Of a DNA stretch of 64,000 bases, positions 12,067-22,030 are shown piece by piece (position 1 is the stretch's first letter; each line of letters starts with the position of its first letter). The notes beneath the pieces were generated by a model. The model did no database searches. It was not told where the DNA came from and saw only the letters and a list, made by a program, of their open reading frames with translations. The DNA is from Ixodes scapularis (Eukaryota; Arthropoda; Arachnida; Ixodida; Ixodidae). Where the stretch lies: positions 4,582,406-4,646,405 of the forward strand of contig NW_024609836.1 in assembly GCF_016920785.2 (NCBI RefSeq), written 5' to 3'. Both the position numbers and the translations under genes were made by a program.

Positions 12067-12980
12067 GGGAAACAGCTTATTCTGCGCATATTATTTGCGG
12101 GCGTAGAAGTAACTAAAAACAATTTCACAATACAATTATTTGACGCGCCCCATTCGTACCGAACATTATTCACATGCGCAGAGTCATGACGTAAAAAAAC
12201 TTCTGTACCGTTCAGTCTGAACTCGACCGTACCATGCAAAAGCTGTCTACGAATGCTACGTACGTGTGGGGAGAAGTCCTCACTAATGAACAAACGGGTA
12301 CCCTTCAGTTTTTGTGCGTTTTTAATAGTTAAAATTTTGTCACGTTGGTCAACCACCAGTAAAAAAACAGGCCTAATTGTACCCTCAATATTAGAATCAA
12401 GACGGTGACAGCGTTCAAAGCGGTCACAGGTAACCAAAAGCTTGGAAGACAAAAGATTAGTGACACAGCTAAGTAGAGACGTGGGCGATTCATTATCAGC
12501 TTCCTCTAACCCATAGAAAATCAGATTGTTCCTACGAGATTGATTTTCCAGGTCTTCGTTCTTATCTGTCAGCTGGGCAACGGCAACCTCAAGGGAAACA
12601 ATTCTATGTTCAAGACACCGCAACGTGTCATGAAGAGCCGGTAGTTGTGATAAATGGGAATCAATAACAGTAAGGCGTGCCTCGAAACCATCCAATTGAG
12701 TCTGCAGATATACCTGATAACATTTGATTTGGGTAATGTCGGCTGCAATTTTCACTCGCCCTTCGAGGATTTGTTAAAGAAGAGCCTGAGTATCTTCATT
12801 AGGGCCGGGGTTCATCCCAACATCGCCGCTGCGAATGAGCAGGGTTAAACAAATTCTAAGCCAATCTAGCAAGGAAGAACAAGGTGCAACAGTACGCAGT
12901 GGGCAAGGTATCAGCAACAAAAATCGGTTGTCGGACCTAAGAAAACATGGTTCACAAATAAACTCTACCCGCAGGGCCAA
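12060..12980 (-). pseudogene. LINE ORF1 with N-terminal 2A-like motif, one nonsense codon
   Basis: ORF1 of the same LINE is presumably a nucleic-acid-binding chaperone. Residues 1-60 form a hydrophobic leader ending in LLIRSGDVGMNPGP. That fits the 2A ribosome-skipping consensus except for G in place of the E of DVExNPGP. Seven codons later comes an in-frame TAA (12776-12774). The same frame then runs on from 12773 as QILEGR and reaches the ORF1 body: a heptad-like coiled coil (about 12740-12560) and an RRM-like start, ENQSRRNNLIFYGLEE. It ends at 12060, overlapping the endonuclease start. One point mutation in a glutamine codon would explain the break. 2A-like leaders are known in APE-type LINEs of several animals. 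Whether this variant skips is unknown. Confidence 0.8.
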
Positions 12981-13440
12981 AAAAAAAAAATTGGGTTGTG
13001 TGTGTGTTTATACAGCCTAGAACTTGGTCTGCCTCACAGGGGCGACGAGTCTCCCAGCTGTAGATGAGAAATTTAGCCAAAAAAAGAAACTCAGTGGCCT
13101 GTTCATCATGCTGCCACCAAGTCCACTGAAGACGAACGGCCGCAGCGGTGGTCTTGAAGCATCGGTGCCGGAAGTTGGTGTCGTCAGTGTCGTTTCGAAG
13201 GTTCCAATCACATGATCGGGCGAGGGCACGTGGTCACAGCGATCAGCACGTGGCGAAAAGTCAGTGAAGGGGCACGAGGATTCTGCGGTTTCAGCGTGAA
13301 TTTCGGGGAAATTGAACAGCATGGAAGCTGCAACGCCGCTGGACTCAGCCAGTACTGACGACTGGACGATCTGCAGTGCAAAAAAGAAGAAACTCAGTAG
13401 CCCGTTCATAATTCTGCCACCAAACCCACGAAATGCCAGT
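12981..13440 (-). mobile_element. Probable LINE 5' UTR with repeated promoter unit
   Basis: Immediately upstream of the ORF1 leader on the minus strand, two copies of a segment containing AGAAACTCAGTxGCC and TGCTGCCACCAA (about 13078-13130 and 13388-13430) lie about 310 bp apart. Repeated 5' UTR units are common in LINEs. The strong frame at 13409-13017 probably reflects this GC-rich UTR and not a separate protein. Confidence 0.5.
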
Positions 13441-13880
13441 GCTCAGTAAGCGTTAAATGTGTTTGGAAACTAAATGTTTGTACTTATTTCTTTGCTTAGA
13501 TGTGGTCTATGCTGTGGCGGCAGCCCAGGAGAACTAGTCTAGACTAGTGCTTCTCTCCTGCCGACAGATTAGTCAAGAAAATTAATCTTAAAACGAATTA
13601 AGAGACTTGAAAATGGCGTCTGGCGGCGGTTTGTGAAGCTCCGTTGGAATGCCGGCGCGTCATGAGCTACTAAGATGCAGCGCTCGCCATCTCGCGGCAG
13701 TATGGAACTCTCCTGGAGATACCTATACTCTATTCCACCTTATAATGTACCGGAGAAAATGCTACAAGCGCGAGCTCCTTCCTCTAAGGCACATCTCGGC
13801 GCCACAAGCTCTCGCGCATTAAAGGCAGCCGCCGACGATATAAGCTCGCTCTTCTTGCCTACGCTACGGTAAACATAATA
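13441..13880. other. No gene recognised
   Basis: Ordinary non-coding sequence by eye. A short palindrome, GAACTAGTCTAGACTAGTGC, lies near 13531. Confidence 0.35.
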
Positions 13881-13884
13881 GAGA

Positions 13885-14020
13885 GTTTTAGAATAGGGTG
13901 CCCCAACGCTTTGGGGAACCCAACGCTTTGGGGCACCCAACGCAACGACACCTCACGCTGCGTGCTTATAGAATAGGGTTTGTGACGACGCAACGCGGCA
14001 CGCTCGCCTTTTCCGCATGC
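13885..14020. mobile_element. Left terminus of a GAGAGTTTTAGAATAGGG element
   Basis: TAGAGAGTTTTAGAATAGGG at 13884 matches the outer terminus of both arms of the element at 14362-16168 and is likewise preceded by A/T. It is followed by repeated CCCAACGCTTTGGGG palindromes. No matching right end follows before the next element, so this is a truncated or interrupted copy. Confidence 0.6.
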
Positions 14021-14139
14021 AGCGCCATTGTGGAGAGCGAACGAACTTCTTAACAGTGAAAAATTATTAAAACGCAAAACATTCGCGCTGAAACGACACT
14101 TTATTGTGGCTTGCGGTTCAAATAATAGGGAGGGTAACA

Positions 14140-14361
14140 CCAGTTGGAACGGCACAGCAAGACTCACCTGCCGACCGTCTCTGAATCAGAACATTTACTT
14201 CTCTGGTCACAAGAGAGTGCACGCCCTCAAATACCAGGCTACCATGTGCGCCAATGGAATTATCTGCGAACTCGACGGGACCATTCCCCGGTCACAAACA
14301 CGACGCTGGTAGGTGTAGCTTGCTTTTAGCCCATTCTGTAGCTGAAGCAGCACGACAGTTA
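14140..14361 (+). pseudogene. HARBI1-like (DDE_4) transposase remnant
   Basis: This is a fragment of the catalytic core of a PIF/Harbinger transposase, which cuts and rejoins DNA. The frame reads WNGTARLTCRPS, then YFSGHKRVHALKYQ and TMCANGIICELD. A one-base shift then gives GPFPGHKHDAGR and HSVAEAARQL. In this family the first block normally begins with the catalytic Asp of DGT. Here the codon is AAC (Asn), so the first acidic residue is lost. The HD pair of the third block survives in the shifted frame. The remnant ends at the left terminus of the next long-inverted-repeat element, whose insertion appears to have cut it. The N-terminal half of the protein is not present. Confidence 0.78.
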
Positions 14362-14836
14362 TAGAGAGTTTTATAATCGGGGGTCCCAAAGCTTTAAGGC
14401 CCCAAAGAAATAGGGGCTCAGCACTGCGCATGCGTAGAACCCAAACTCCGTTTGGGGTTTTGGGTTGGCTCGCGCCCCCAACGTGAAATTTGAGAAATAG
14501 CGTGGGGCCCCCAATTGCTTGGGGCCGGGTTGTATCGGCAAACATGGCGGCGCCCTATCCGCTCGCTTCGGTGCAAATTCGTCATGGTCGCTGCAGTATT
14601 AGCTAATTTCATTGCCAATGAATAGTGCAACCGGCTTTCGCTTTGCTTAATCTCGCTCAAGTCACAAAGAATGAGCGGTGGGCTCGCCCCATTTTAAAGA
14701 TCGTACCTGATTCTGGCCGTTTCTAAGCCTAAACATACGCCGTAACTGTTGACATGGTGACGCATTTCAACCCCTTGGCTAAAGGCTCGTTCACACAGAC
14801 CCGTATTTTTTTTTGTTTTTGTTTTTTTACGTTACG

Positions 14837-15110
14837 TTACGCAAAGTCACCGGGAAATCTGTGCTTTGCATTAAACTGTGTCAGCAGCAGGTCGACCCGG
14901 TCGCGGATGGCCTGCGTGGGGAAATTTCTTCCGATTGCTTCGGAGACCCTTTCGGCAGTTGAAGTCCATCTCCTGGAATGGGTTAGTGGCGTACACATCG
15001 CGTAGCACATGAATGTCATCGTCGATCGAGAACCGAACGCGCGCGGGAGCCTTCTCTTCCACCATTTTCTTCTGGCCTTGGATCGGCCTCGACTCGTTCG
15101 GCCATCCCGC
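14837..15110 (-). pseudogene. Myb/MADF-like DNA-binding protein fragment, frameshifted
   Basis: One minus-strand frame reads RVRFSIDDDIHVLRDVYATNPF, with acidic and hydrophobic spacing typical of a Myb/SANT-like start. A frameshift near 14970 leads into another frame, TAERVSEAIGRNF then TQAIRDRVDLLLTQFNAKHR, which matches the second half of the same domain (recognition helix RDRVDLLL). Such proteins are the usual second product of Harbinger transposons, where they recruit the transposase to DNA. Each half alone is too short to fold, so the gene is dead. A domesticated MADF regulator is the alternative origin. Confidence 0.6.
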
Positions 15111-15206
15111 TTCGGGTGTAGCCGAAACAATCCAATCCGTAGCGCTCTAATTTGGCGCTTGTTCTCGTAGTAACATAGAGAGTTGAGCTAGCTGGTACTT
15201 AGAAGA

Positions 15207-15580
15207 CATACCTAAAACAGCGCACAAGCACAGGAGGAAGATAACAAAACACAGGAAGGGGCGCCGACTCCCAACTTATGTATTGTGAAAAAAAGAGAAA
15301 GAGGAAGCTTCAGATATGAAGCCCATGTTCTTTTTCTTTCTTCTTTTCTTTCATCTTTTTTTTTCGTCGTGACCTTATAATGTTAGTTTTCTCCTTTTCT
15401 ACTGCAACTTAGTAATTTATGTGTTTTTATGCTTTCTTCTTTATACCTGGTGTGTGCGCGTGGGCTTCATGTCTGAAGCTTCCTCTTTCTCTTTCTTTCA
15501 CAATACATAAGTTGGGAGTCAGCGCTCTTTCCTATGTTCTATTTTCTTCCTCCTTTGCTTGCGGGCTGTTTTAGGTATGG
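15207..15580. mobile_element. Nested palindromic element (about 125-bp arms)
   Basis: CATACCTAAAACAGC at 15208 opens a left arm that is repeated in inverted orientation and closes with GCTGTTTTAGGTATG (to 15579). Shared inner words are AATACATAAGTTGGGAGTC and GAAGCTTCCTCTTTCTC. The centre is T-rich. It sits inside the 14362-16168 element, so it inserted later or is a captured part. Confidence 0.75.
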
Positions 15581-15650
15581 CTCGTTCTCGAATTTTTGGG
15601 CGTTCGTGTGCGCTTTGACCATATCCAGCCGAAGATTTTGGCCTTCAACT

Positions 15651-15760
15651 ATGCCGAGACTGAGACGAACGCGAGCGCGCATACTCTGCGAGCAGCTGCA
15701 CTATCTAGATCTGAGCTGGAGCGACTTTGAAGCCTTGAAATACTTGTTTTCAAGATGCAG
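15651..15760 (+). other. Exon-like open segment inside the long-TIR element
   Basis: An ATG at 15651 opens MPRLRRTRARILCEQL and continues with LDLSWSDFEALKYLF to AG|GTATCG at 15760/15761, a plausible but weak splice donor. It may be the first exon of the element's own gene. I do not recognise a domain. The frame runs on past the donor without a stop until 15908. Confidence 0.4.
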
Positions 15761-16174
15761 GTATCGTGCCACGAGCGAAATCTACTCGGAGCCACGGAGT
15801 AGCAGTACGTTGCCATGTCAACGGTTACCGCGTATGTTTAGGCTTAGAAGCGGCCAGAATCGGGGACGATATTTAAAATGGGGCGAGCCCACCGCTCATT
15901 CTTTTTGATTTGAGCCAGATAAAGCAAAGCGAAAGCCGGTCGCACTATTCATTGGCATTGAAATAGGCTAATACTGCAGCGATCATGACGAATTTGCTCC
16001 GACGCGAGCAGAAAGGGCGCCGCCATGTTTGCCGACGCAACCCGGCCCCAAGCGCCAACCCAAATCCCCAAACGGACTTTGGGTTCTGCGCATGCGCAGT
16101 GGTGAGCCCATATTTCTTTGGGGTCCCCAAGCTTTGGGGGCCCCTATTCTAAAACTCTCTAATGTGAAGCGGAG

Positions 16175-16660
16175 TATAGTAGTGAATGTGACTTGGCGGA
16201 GAACACTAGTGATCTGATACTCCTGCCAAAGCTACAAGCGCAAGCTGGTCCGCGCTTCCGGTTTTGAGACAAGCATTTCTAGCGTGAGCACTGTATTGTT
16301 TTGCGGAACAATGCTTGAAAGCAACGACCCGAGCTCCCGTGGTTGTGGCATTAGCTGCAGTATCAGCCCCACACTGCTTCTGCAACTTGAATACCATACC
16401 ATCCAGATTGCCGATCTTTGCAGACATTGCGCAGGAGCTTGATCTGAGGACTCGGGGACCTGTGTCAGGACAACCATACGCCATTGCTGGGTACTGATGG
16501 CTATTTCTAGTTACTGGTTCCCTCGAGTCACTACTTCTACGGTGTGAAACTAACACGGTGAAGCGAAAATTCCTGGTACATAAAATACCGGCATGGCGAT
16601 AAATGGTGTTACGCGCAAGTTATGGAAAAGGCAATAGGGCGTACAGTGCTCGGATATTAC
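16175..16660. other. No gene recognised
   Basis: Two overlapping minus-strand frames (16206-16556) are open for up to 116 codons but carry no motif I can name. With frames of similar length on the opposite strand, a compositional cause is likely. Confidence 0.35.
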
Positions 16661-17221
16661 TACTAGGCCAGAGCCGTATATGGGGAGAGTTTGGTCAGTC
16701 TATGATCTCGCCGCCATAACGCTCTCCTCCCGAGCGAGCCAATCAGCACGCGGCGCAGAGCGAGAAGCATGAGCGCATGCGCGCGAACTCCCGGCTGCTC
16801 GCAGCTGAGTGGGAAGGGCCGCCATCTTCGATCATTCTCCCGGCGGAATGTGTGGGATCGGCATCTAAATCTCGATTATTGCCTTTTATATCGCTGGCTC
16901 TGGCAAGAAAATGACATTCTGTTATTCTTCGGTGGGTTAAAAAGCTAATAAATGAAGATTTTTCGGCGTATGGCCACAAACTTTTATTCAGGCGAAAAAG
17001 AAGCCGGCCCGTAGCAGACGACGCGTAGCCTCAGCAGCGCTCTTCTCCGACCAGTCTCCAACAGCGTTGCTCAAAAATGGCGGTCGTCTCCTCTCTGCTA
17101 CCTTCTTTCTCTCTCGCTCCTTCGGCGCTCTCCTCCCTTTCATTTACTTTTCTCCTCTCCGGCGCCTTCGTCGCCACACCCACTGGCCAAACTCTCCCAA
17201 TATACGGCTCTTTACTAGGCC
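16661..17221. mobile_element. MITE with perfect 9-bp target-site duplication (MULE-like)
   Basis: TACTAGGCC occurs at 16661-16669 and again at 17213-17221, bounding an element from 16670 to 17212. The termini AGAGCCGTATATGGGGAGAG and the reverse complement of the right end, AAGAGCCGTATATTGGGAG, agree apart from the first base and one mismatch, and the match continues through GTTTGG. A 9-bp duplication is the usual signature of Mutator-like elements. There is no transposase. The frames inside (minus 17031-17477, plus 17067-17267) read across the element border and are not real genes. Confidence 0.85.
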
Positions 17222-17529
17222 AGATTGCCGCGCCTTGATGCCACCAAGTGGCAAGGCTCGCAACTAAAAATGCCCTTGACCGTGCAAGAACTATTGGCGT
17301 CTGGAGCGCTATTAGCGGCGAGATGTTTAGGTGGCGCGTTCCTACGGTTACCTCTCGTGACGTGATTACCCTGTAAACAACAAGTTCGATGGTGTCTGTA
17401 ATTAGCATGGTGGCAGCAGGAAATAATTGCGCTTTTGAACCAATACTTCCAACATTGCCAAAATGAAGTTCTTCCATTGCTTTTATTTCCGTCGATCAGG
17501 AATCCTTTGCTGACCTGAAAATCAGCATT

Positions 17530-17605
17530 CGGCCATTTTTTTATTTATTAAACCTCAAATGCCCCAAATAAGGGGTACTACATGAGGGTAGTACGAAACA
17601 ATAAA
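17530..17605. repeat. Short LINE-tail-like segment
   Basis: The words AACCTCAAATGCCCC, AAATAAGGGGTACTACATGAG and the following TACG resemble 3' tails of arthropod LINEs. It is too short to assign a family. Confidence 0.3.
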
Positions 17606-17935
17606 AAAATGAAAGCCGTTCACCATTCCTTTTAACGCCGGATTAGAGCGCAGCTCTTGAGGAGGAGGATGGAAGGGTGCTGAGGGATAGGCGACTCCTT
17701 GAGGTCACGTGACCTCAGGGGGGTCGTCTGACGTCAGGGGGGATCACGTCACCTGAGGCGGGTAACGTGACCTCAAGGGTGCACGTGACCTTGGGGTGCG
17801 GTCACGTGAACTCAGGGGGGTCACGTGACCTCAGAGGGGGTCACGTGACCTTGCGGTTACGCCCACGGCGACGCCGACGCCGCTCAAGCCGGAAACGGGA
17901 CCTTAAGAGCTGCGTTTTAAACATTTCTTCAATGA
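17606..17935 (+). repeat. GC-rich CACGTG repeat, copy A
   Basis: The body begins with TTAGAGCGCAGCTCTTGAGG (17642) and closes near AAGAGCTGCGTTTTAA (to about 17919), an inverted pair. Upstream it shares GCCGTTCACC...AACGCCGGATTAG with copies at 20.83 and 47.48 kb. Inside are about seven versions of GGTCACGTGACCTC, each with a perfect or near-perfect E-box, then GACGCCGACGCCGCTCAAGCC. The open frame across it is a composition artefact. Confidence 0.7.
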
Positions 17936-18890
17936 ATGTATTGAAATGAGCTGAGTTGGAGTGGAGCACGTCTTTGGTGGGCAGATCGTTCCAATCCTTT
18001 GCTGTCTGGCAAAAAAATGAAAAAAAACATCATGGAGGGCCGACCACCGCGACGCTTTCGATCGGTCACGTCGCCAATAGGCCCTGCGCTTCTCGCTGGC
18101 CGGCTTTGAAGCGAGGGGTAGGGCGGTCGCGCTCACGACATTTCGTTTCCGTACCCCTTTAAAGGGCCACATTAAGAATACACCGGGAATGCGCGATAAC
18201 GAGACGGTTAAGCGCGAGCAGTCATTGGTTTTGCCCGGGGCGAAACAAAATCACGTGGCGCGTTTGGGGGTAAACAAATGACCGAGGTGGGCAACGAGGA
18301 AACAAACTTGCTTGTCGTATATCATGCGAGCGTCGACCTGCCGATGGATCAGCGCATCATCATGGCGTGAAGTTGTGAAATCAGCGAGATTAAGTGAGTT
18401 CGCAGAAGGAAGACGCCAAAGTCCGGGTCGTCTGCTTGGCTGTTTCCTCAGGTATGACCCTCCCCTGCGCAGGGTATCCGCGCCACTTACTCATCACTAA
18501 CCAATAAATAAAAAAGGCGATCGGTAGGTGGTGTCGCTCTCCTTCTCAGCGGTCAGGGGTGGAGTGGAGGCGGCGCCGATAACAGAACCAAGGGGTGCGT
18601 CACACTTCAAGAAACACACAAAATACTCCATCCGCCCCTAATCCAAGAGTGCGGTAGGAGCTACGCGCCCCAATGACGATATTTGAATGCAGCTCATAGA
18701 TTGAACCCGAGCGTTGCGTGGGCACTCGATTTGGGCTCGTGATAATTACTACCTCGAGAAGCATCCGGGTAGTGGGCCCTGTCCAATCGCTGCAAGGACG
18801 ACGAAAGCCGAGCCCATAACAATGTCCTGAACTCAGCGCGTGTCCTGTGCTTTGCCAACCCCAGCGCGTGGGTATGATCAACATTGGCGA
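17936..18890. other. No gene recognised
   Basis: No supported coding region or repeat boundary. The short word CCCCTTTAAAGGG near 18156 is a palindrome of the kind seen at ends of decayed elements. Confidence 0.35.
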
Positions 18891-18892
18891 CA

Positions 18893-20504
18893 TATAGACC
18901 GTTTTACTGAAAGAGGGCGAGAGAGAAAAGGGGAAAGGGCTACCGGCGCTTTCCCCCTTTCTGATTGTGTAGAAAGAGTGAAAGTCCCGGATGAGAGGCT
19001 TGGCCGGTGTTGCGTGTCTGCTGTGCCCCAACTTCTTTCGCGCTTTCTTTTCTGTTTTGAACTCGCAAACTTAATTAGAGTAACGGGCTTCGATGGTAAC
19101 AGTTTCCCGGTCATCGGGACACCGTTGCTCGGTCATAGGGTGCACGAATAACGACAGAAAGCGTCGAATACTGTCCGAGAACCTATGTAGCTTGCAATGA
19201 ATCCGGCAAGGCGAGAGCGGCTATCGCTTTCCACATGACCCCGGTCTCGGCGGCAGTGGGTTGCGTTCGTAAACCGAAAAGACATTTCCTCAACACCATC
19301 TTCTCGACTGTGCTCGGAACAGCTTGTGAATGGAGCGCGCACCGAACGCTGTACCGCCGATGAACATGAGGTACGCTCGCAAGGTGCGTGCCAGTTTTCT
19401 CGTGATAATTGCTGTTTCAGCTTGTGAAATTTTGTAACTGAATTTATCTTAATATTGATAATTTGCAGTGGTGACTGACTCGATTTCATAATTTCCAACA
19501 CTTAGTTGAAGGCTTATTTCCGCCGCCGGGTGAGGCTAGAAATTGTTGAAAAGGTAGTTCTATCGGTTTTCCTGAATAGCGATCCCCTGTGCGATACCAG
19601 AGAGCCGGCAAAAGCGCTCCTTGGAGGGCCGCTGGTGGGTTTTTTGGGTTGTTTCCGTTGATTGGGCGCTTTGAAGCGCTGGATAGTCGCTCCAGGGTAC
19701 GACTCGTGTGTTGCGATCTGCGTCTTCGAGCCTTCGAGCACAGTGTGTACGTTTCTTTGTTCAAGTCATGGCATCCGCCAGTGCGGCAACGGGGGGAACA
19801 GCGGCAGCGAACGTGTCAGTGATAGAAATTGGAGGTTAGTACTCAAAATATTGCATCAAATAGTAAAATAATTCGTGGCTGCTTTGACGCTTTCTGCGGT
19901 TCGATATAAGCACATCTACAACGTCTTCATCGTTCATCCACAATGAAGTATGAGAACACGGACACGCAAGATAAAAGCAGCGCAGCAAAACGATATGTAG
20001 CAGCTCCGGGTGTTTACAAAAGTTAATTGAGGTTCCCGTTTCGTGTATCGCTTGTTCATTACTAAAAACGGCTGCGTTGAAATGGGCCTATTGCAAGCAA
20101 AAATATATGAATGGTTCATCATTTTCAGTCACGCGGAAAGCGGTGGAGCTTCAAAACATTGCAGCCGCACGTGCCTTGCCGAATTTTATGCAAGCTACGA
20201 GGTCCTTGGGCGGTATTCGACGCTTTCTGTCGTTATTCGTGCACCCTATGACCGAGCAATGGTGTCCCGATGACCGGGGGACAGTTGCCATCGAAGCCCG
20301 TGGCTCTAATTAAGTTTGCGAGTCCAAAACAGAAAACAAAGCGCGAAAGAAGTTGGGGCACAGCAGACACTCAACACCGGCCAAGCCTCTCATCCGGGAC
20401 TTCCACTCTTCCTACACAATCAGAAAGGAGGAAAGCGCCGGTAGCCCTTTCCCCTTTTCTCTCTCGCTCTCAAAATGGCGCTTCCCACGATAAAACGGTC
20501 TATA
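18893..20504. mobile_element. Long-TIR DNA transposon, 1.6 kb (TATAGACCGTTTTA ends)
   Basis: The left end TATAGACCGTTTTA (18893) and right end TAAAACGGTCTATA (to 20504) are exact inverses. The arms extend about 300 bp (18893-19200 and 20195-20504) through GCTACCGGCGCTTTCC, GATGAGAGGCTTGGCCGGTGT, CGCAAACTTAATTAGAG and GAAAGCGTCGAATAC. The roughly 1-kb interior contains an exon-like ATG segment. It is non-autonomous as far as I can see. Superfamily unknown. Confidence 0.83.
19768..19834 (+). other. Putative first coding exon inside the 18.9-20.5 kb element
   Basis: ATG at 19768 starts MASASAATGGTAAANVSVIE and the frame meets GGAG|GTTAGT at 19834/19835, a reasonable splice donor. The alanine-rich start and the position in the unique interior of a long-TIR element suggest the first exon of an element-encoded gene. 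No acceptor exon was identified. Low-complexity chance is the alternative. Confidence 0.4.
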
Positions 20505-20829
20505 ATCGGCTCCAGATAACGTGGCCGCTAGTTCTGGCTGCGAGTTGAGGGGGTAAACGCTGCTAGTTTTTCTTTAATTTTTTTTTCTGGGACTTCTAAT
20601 GCGTGGGGTGAAAAACGAACGCGTGTTTTATAGGTCATTAACGCCAGAGATCCGTTTTTAATGGTATTTGCCCAAAGTACAAAACTTGTTGCATCGCCCC
20701 TTTAAGGCCGACAGCACGCGCTCACGGGAAAAATACGAGGAAAACACAGAAAACAAGATGCCGCCGCAGCACAGTGAACGACAAGAGTGCGTGAAGGGAT
20801 CGCTCTTTCAAGCTCTCCACACAACAAAA

Positions 20830-20916
20830 AAACAAAAAAAAAACACACAAAAAAAGTTGTTTACAACTCCCCGTAAGGCCGAATAAGAGCGCAGCTCTTG
20901 TGGGGGAGGAGAGGAG
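20830..20916 (+). repeat. GC-rich CACGTG repeat, copy C, left part
   Basis: It contains GTTTACAACTCCCCGTAAGGCCGAA followed by TAAGAGCGCAGCTCTTGTG, the same order as copies A and B. It is cut at 20916 by a CCCTACTG transposon and resumes at 23188. Confidence 0.7.
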
Positions 20917-21029
20917 CCCTACTGAAAAAAACCATTTCAAATTCAAACGGGTGCCAAACTGGTCGACCCGTTTGAATTAAACGGGTGGCAAACTTGTCGA
21001 CCTGTTTAGATCAAACGTGATTATGTAAT

Positions 21030-21180
21030 ACGGGTACCCATTTGAAGTGGCACCCGTTTAATACGGGTGCCCGTTTGAGACGGGTGCCCGTTTGAGACGG
21101 GTGCCCGTTTGAGACGGGTGCCCGTGTGATACGGGTGCTTGTTTGACACGGGTGTTCGATTCGGGTGCCCGTTCGACCAG
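21030..21180. repeat. 17-bp tandem repeat (ACGGGTGCCCGTTTGAG)
   Basis: About nine copies of ACGGGTGCCCGTTTGAG and variants lie inside the left subterminal part of the CCCTACTG element. The unit is itself nearly palindromic (AAACGGGCACCCGT). Confidence 0.85.
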
Positions 21181-21659
21181 CCACGTGACCACACATTTGA
21201 ACGCGCCATTCGGATAGGCAAATTATTTGCTAGCCCTAAAAAGTATCGTCCGAAAGGTTGGTTATCTTAAACTTATTTAAGACATCCCGAAACTCATAAG
21301 CCTATTTATAACAGGGAGGAAACAAGTAGAAAAAATGTGCTCGCGCAGGGGCTTGTAAATGGGGAGGAAAACAGACACAAAAAACTGTTTTCAATTCTTA
21401 TAAAAGTTTATTACAGCCTATTCCGTAGACAAGTACAAACGTGCATGCGATCTGTGTAATGTGAAGAGGCACTCTAAGCTTTTATACAACTGAAAAGATT
21501 GCAAGGGAAACAAGAACCGAAGTAATTCTAAACTATAATGGCAGACTTTCGGAAAAAAATACTCTCCCGGCTGCCGCGTGAACAGAGGCTGCACAAGTCT
21601 ATAGATAATCTCGACGTGTACCCGTAGAAGAACGGTCAATCGTTGCCAACAAGTAGGTA

Positions 21660-22030
21660 GGAACACACTCACCATGATAACAGCGAACTTGAAAAATGTA
21701 ATCCAAGATAAATATCGACACGGTCAAAGCAGGACAACCACACAGACACTAAAACGTGAAGGAAGGCTCCTTGAAGTTTCAACACGATGCGGCGCCCAAG
21801 CTGTCGTTTGCCGAACCCAGCCAAACCGCAAGAATTCCCGACTTCGTTGAAGAATCGCTTGTTGCCGATATACGTGTCGGACTTGTCGAACATTTAGTGC
21901 ACATCCCATACGTTGTCGAAAGACATCCTAATAAGACCGCAGAGAAAGCCGGCAGATCGAAGCAGGCAGGACAAACGAAGTTGTAACGGACAACAAGCAG
22001 ACAAAGAAAAAAAGCGACTGCCAACGCACG
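21660..22030 (-). other. Exon-like module of the CCCTACTG family, copy 1
   Basis: On the minus strand the segment reads through KSDTYIGNKRFFNEV and GLAGFGKRQLG to VSVWLSCFDRVDIYLG and ends at ATCATG|GTGAGT near 21672. The same module occurs on the plus strand at about 33540-33803 and 43960-44206, each ending at a GTRAGT donor. Conservation of the donor and partial conservation of the reading (the words GNKRF and GLxGFGK) suggest it was once a spliced exon. I do not recognise the protein. The frames are broken in at least two of the three copies. Confidence 0.55.

Larger units (their letters stand above)
14362..16168. mobile_element. Long-TIR DNA transposon, 1.8 kb
   Basis: The left arm (about 14362-14725) and right arm (about 15843-16168) are inverted copies about 320-360 bp long. 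The outer words are GAGAGTTTTATAATCGGGG and CCCCTATTCTAAAACTCTC. Shared inner landmarks are CACTGCGCATGCGxAGAACC, AACATGGCGGCGCCCT, TCGTCATGxTCGCTGCAG and GAATGAGCGGTGGGCTCGCC. TA flanks the ends (TA|GAGAG and CTCTC|TA), but longer target duplications are ambiguous. The interior has a decayed DNA-binding-protein fragment (minus), an ATG exon-like segment (plus) and a nested palindrome. The association with a HARBI1-like remnant and a Myb/MADF-like fragment suggests a Harbinger-type element. That is inference. Confidence 0.82.
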
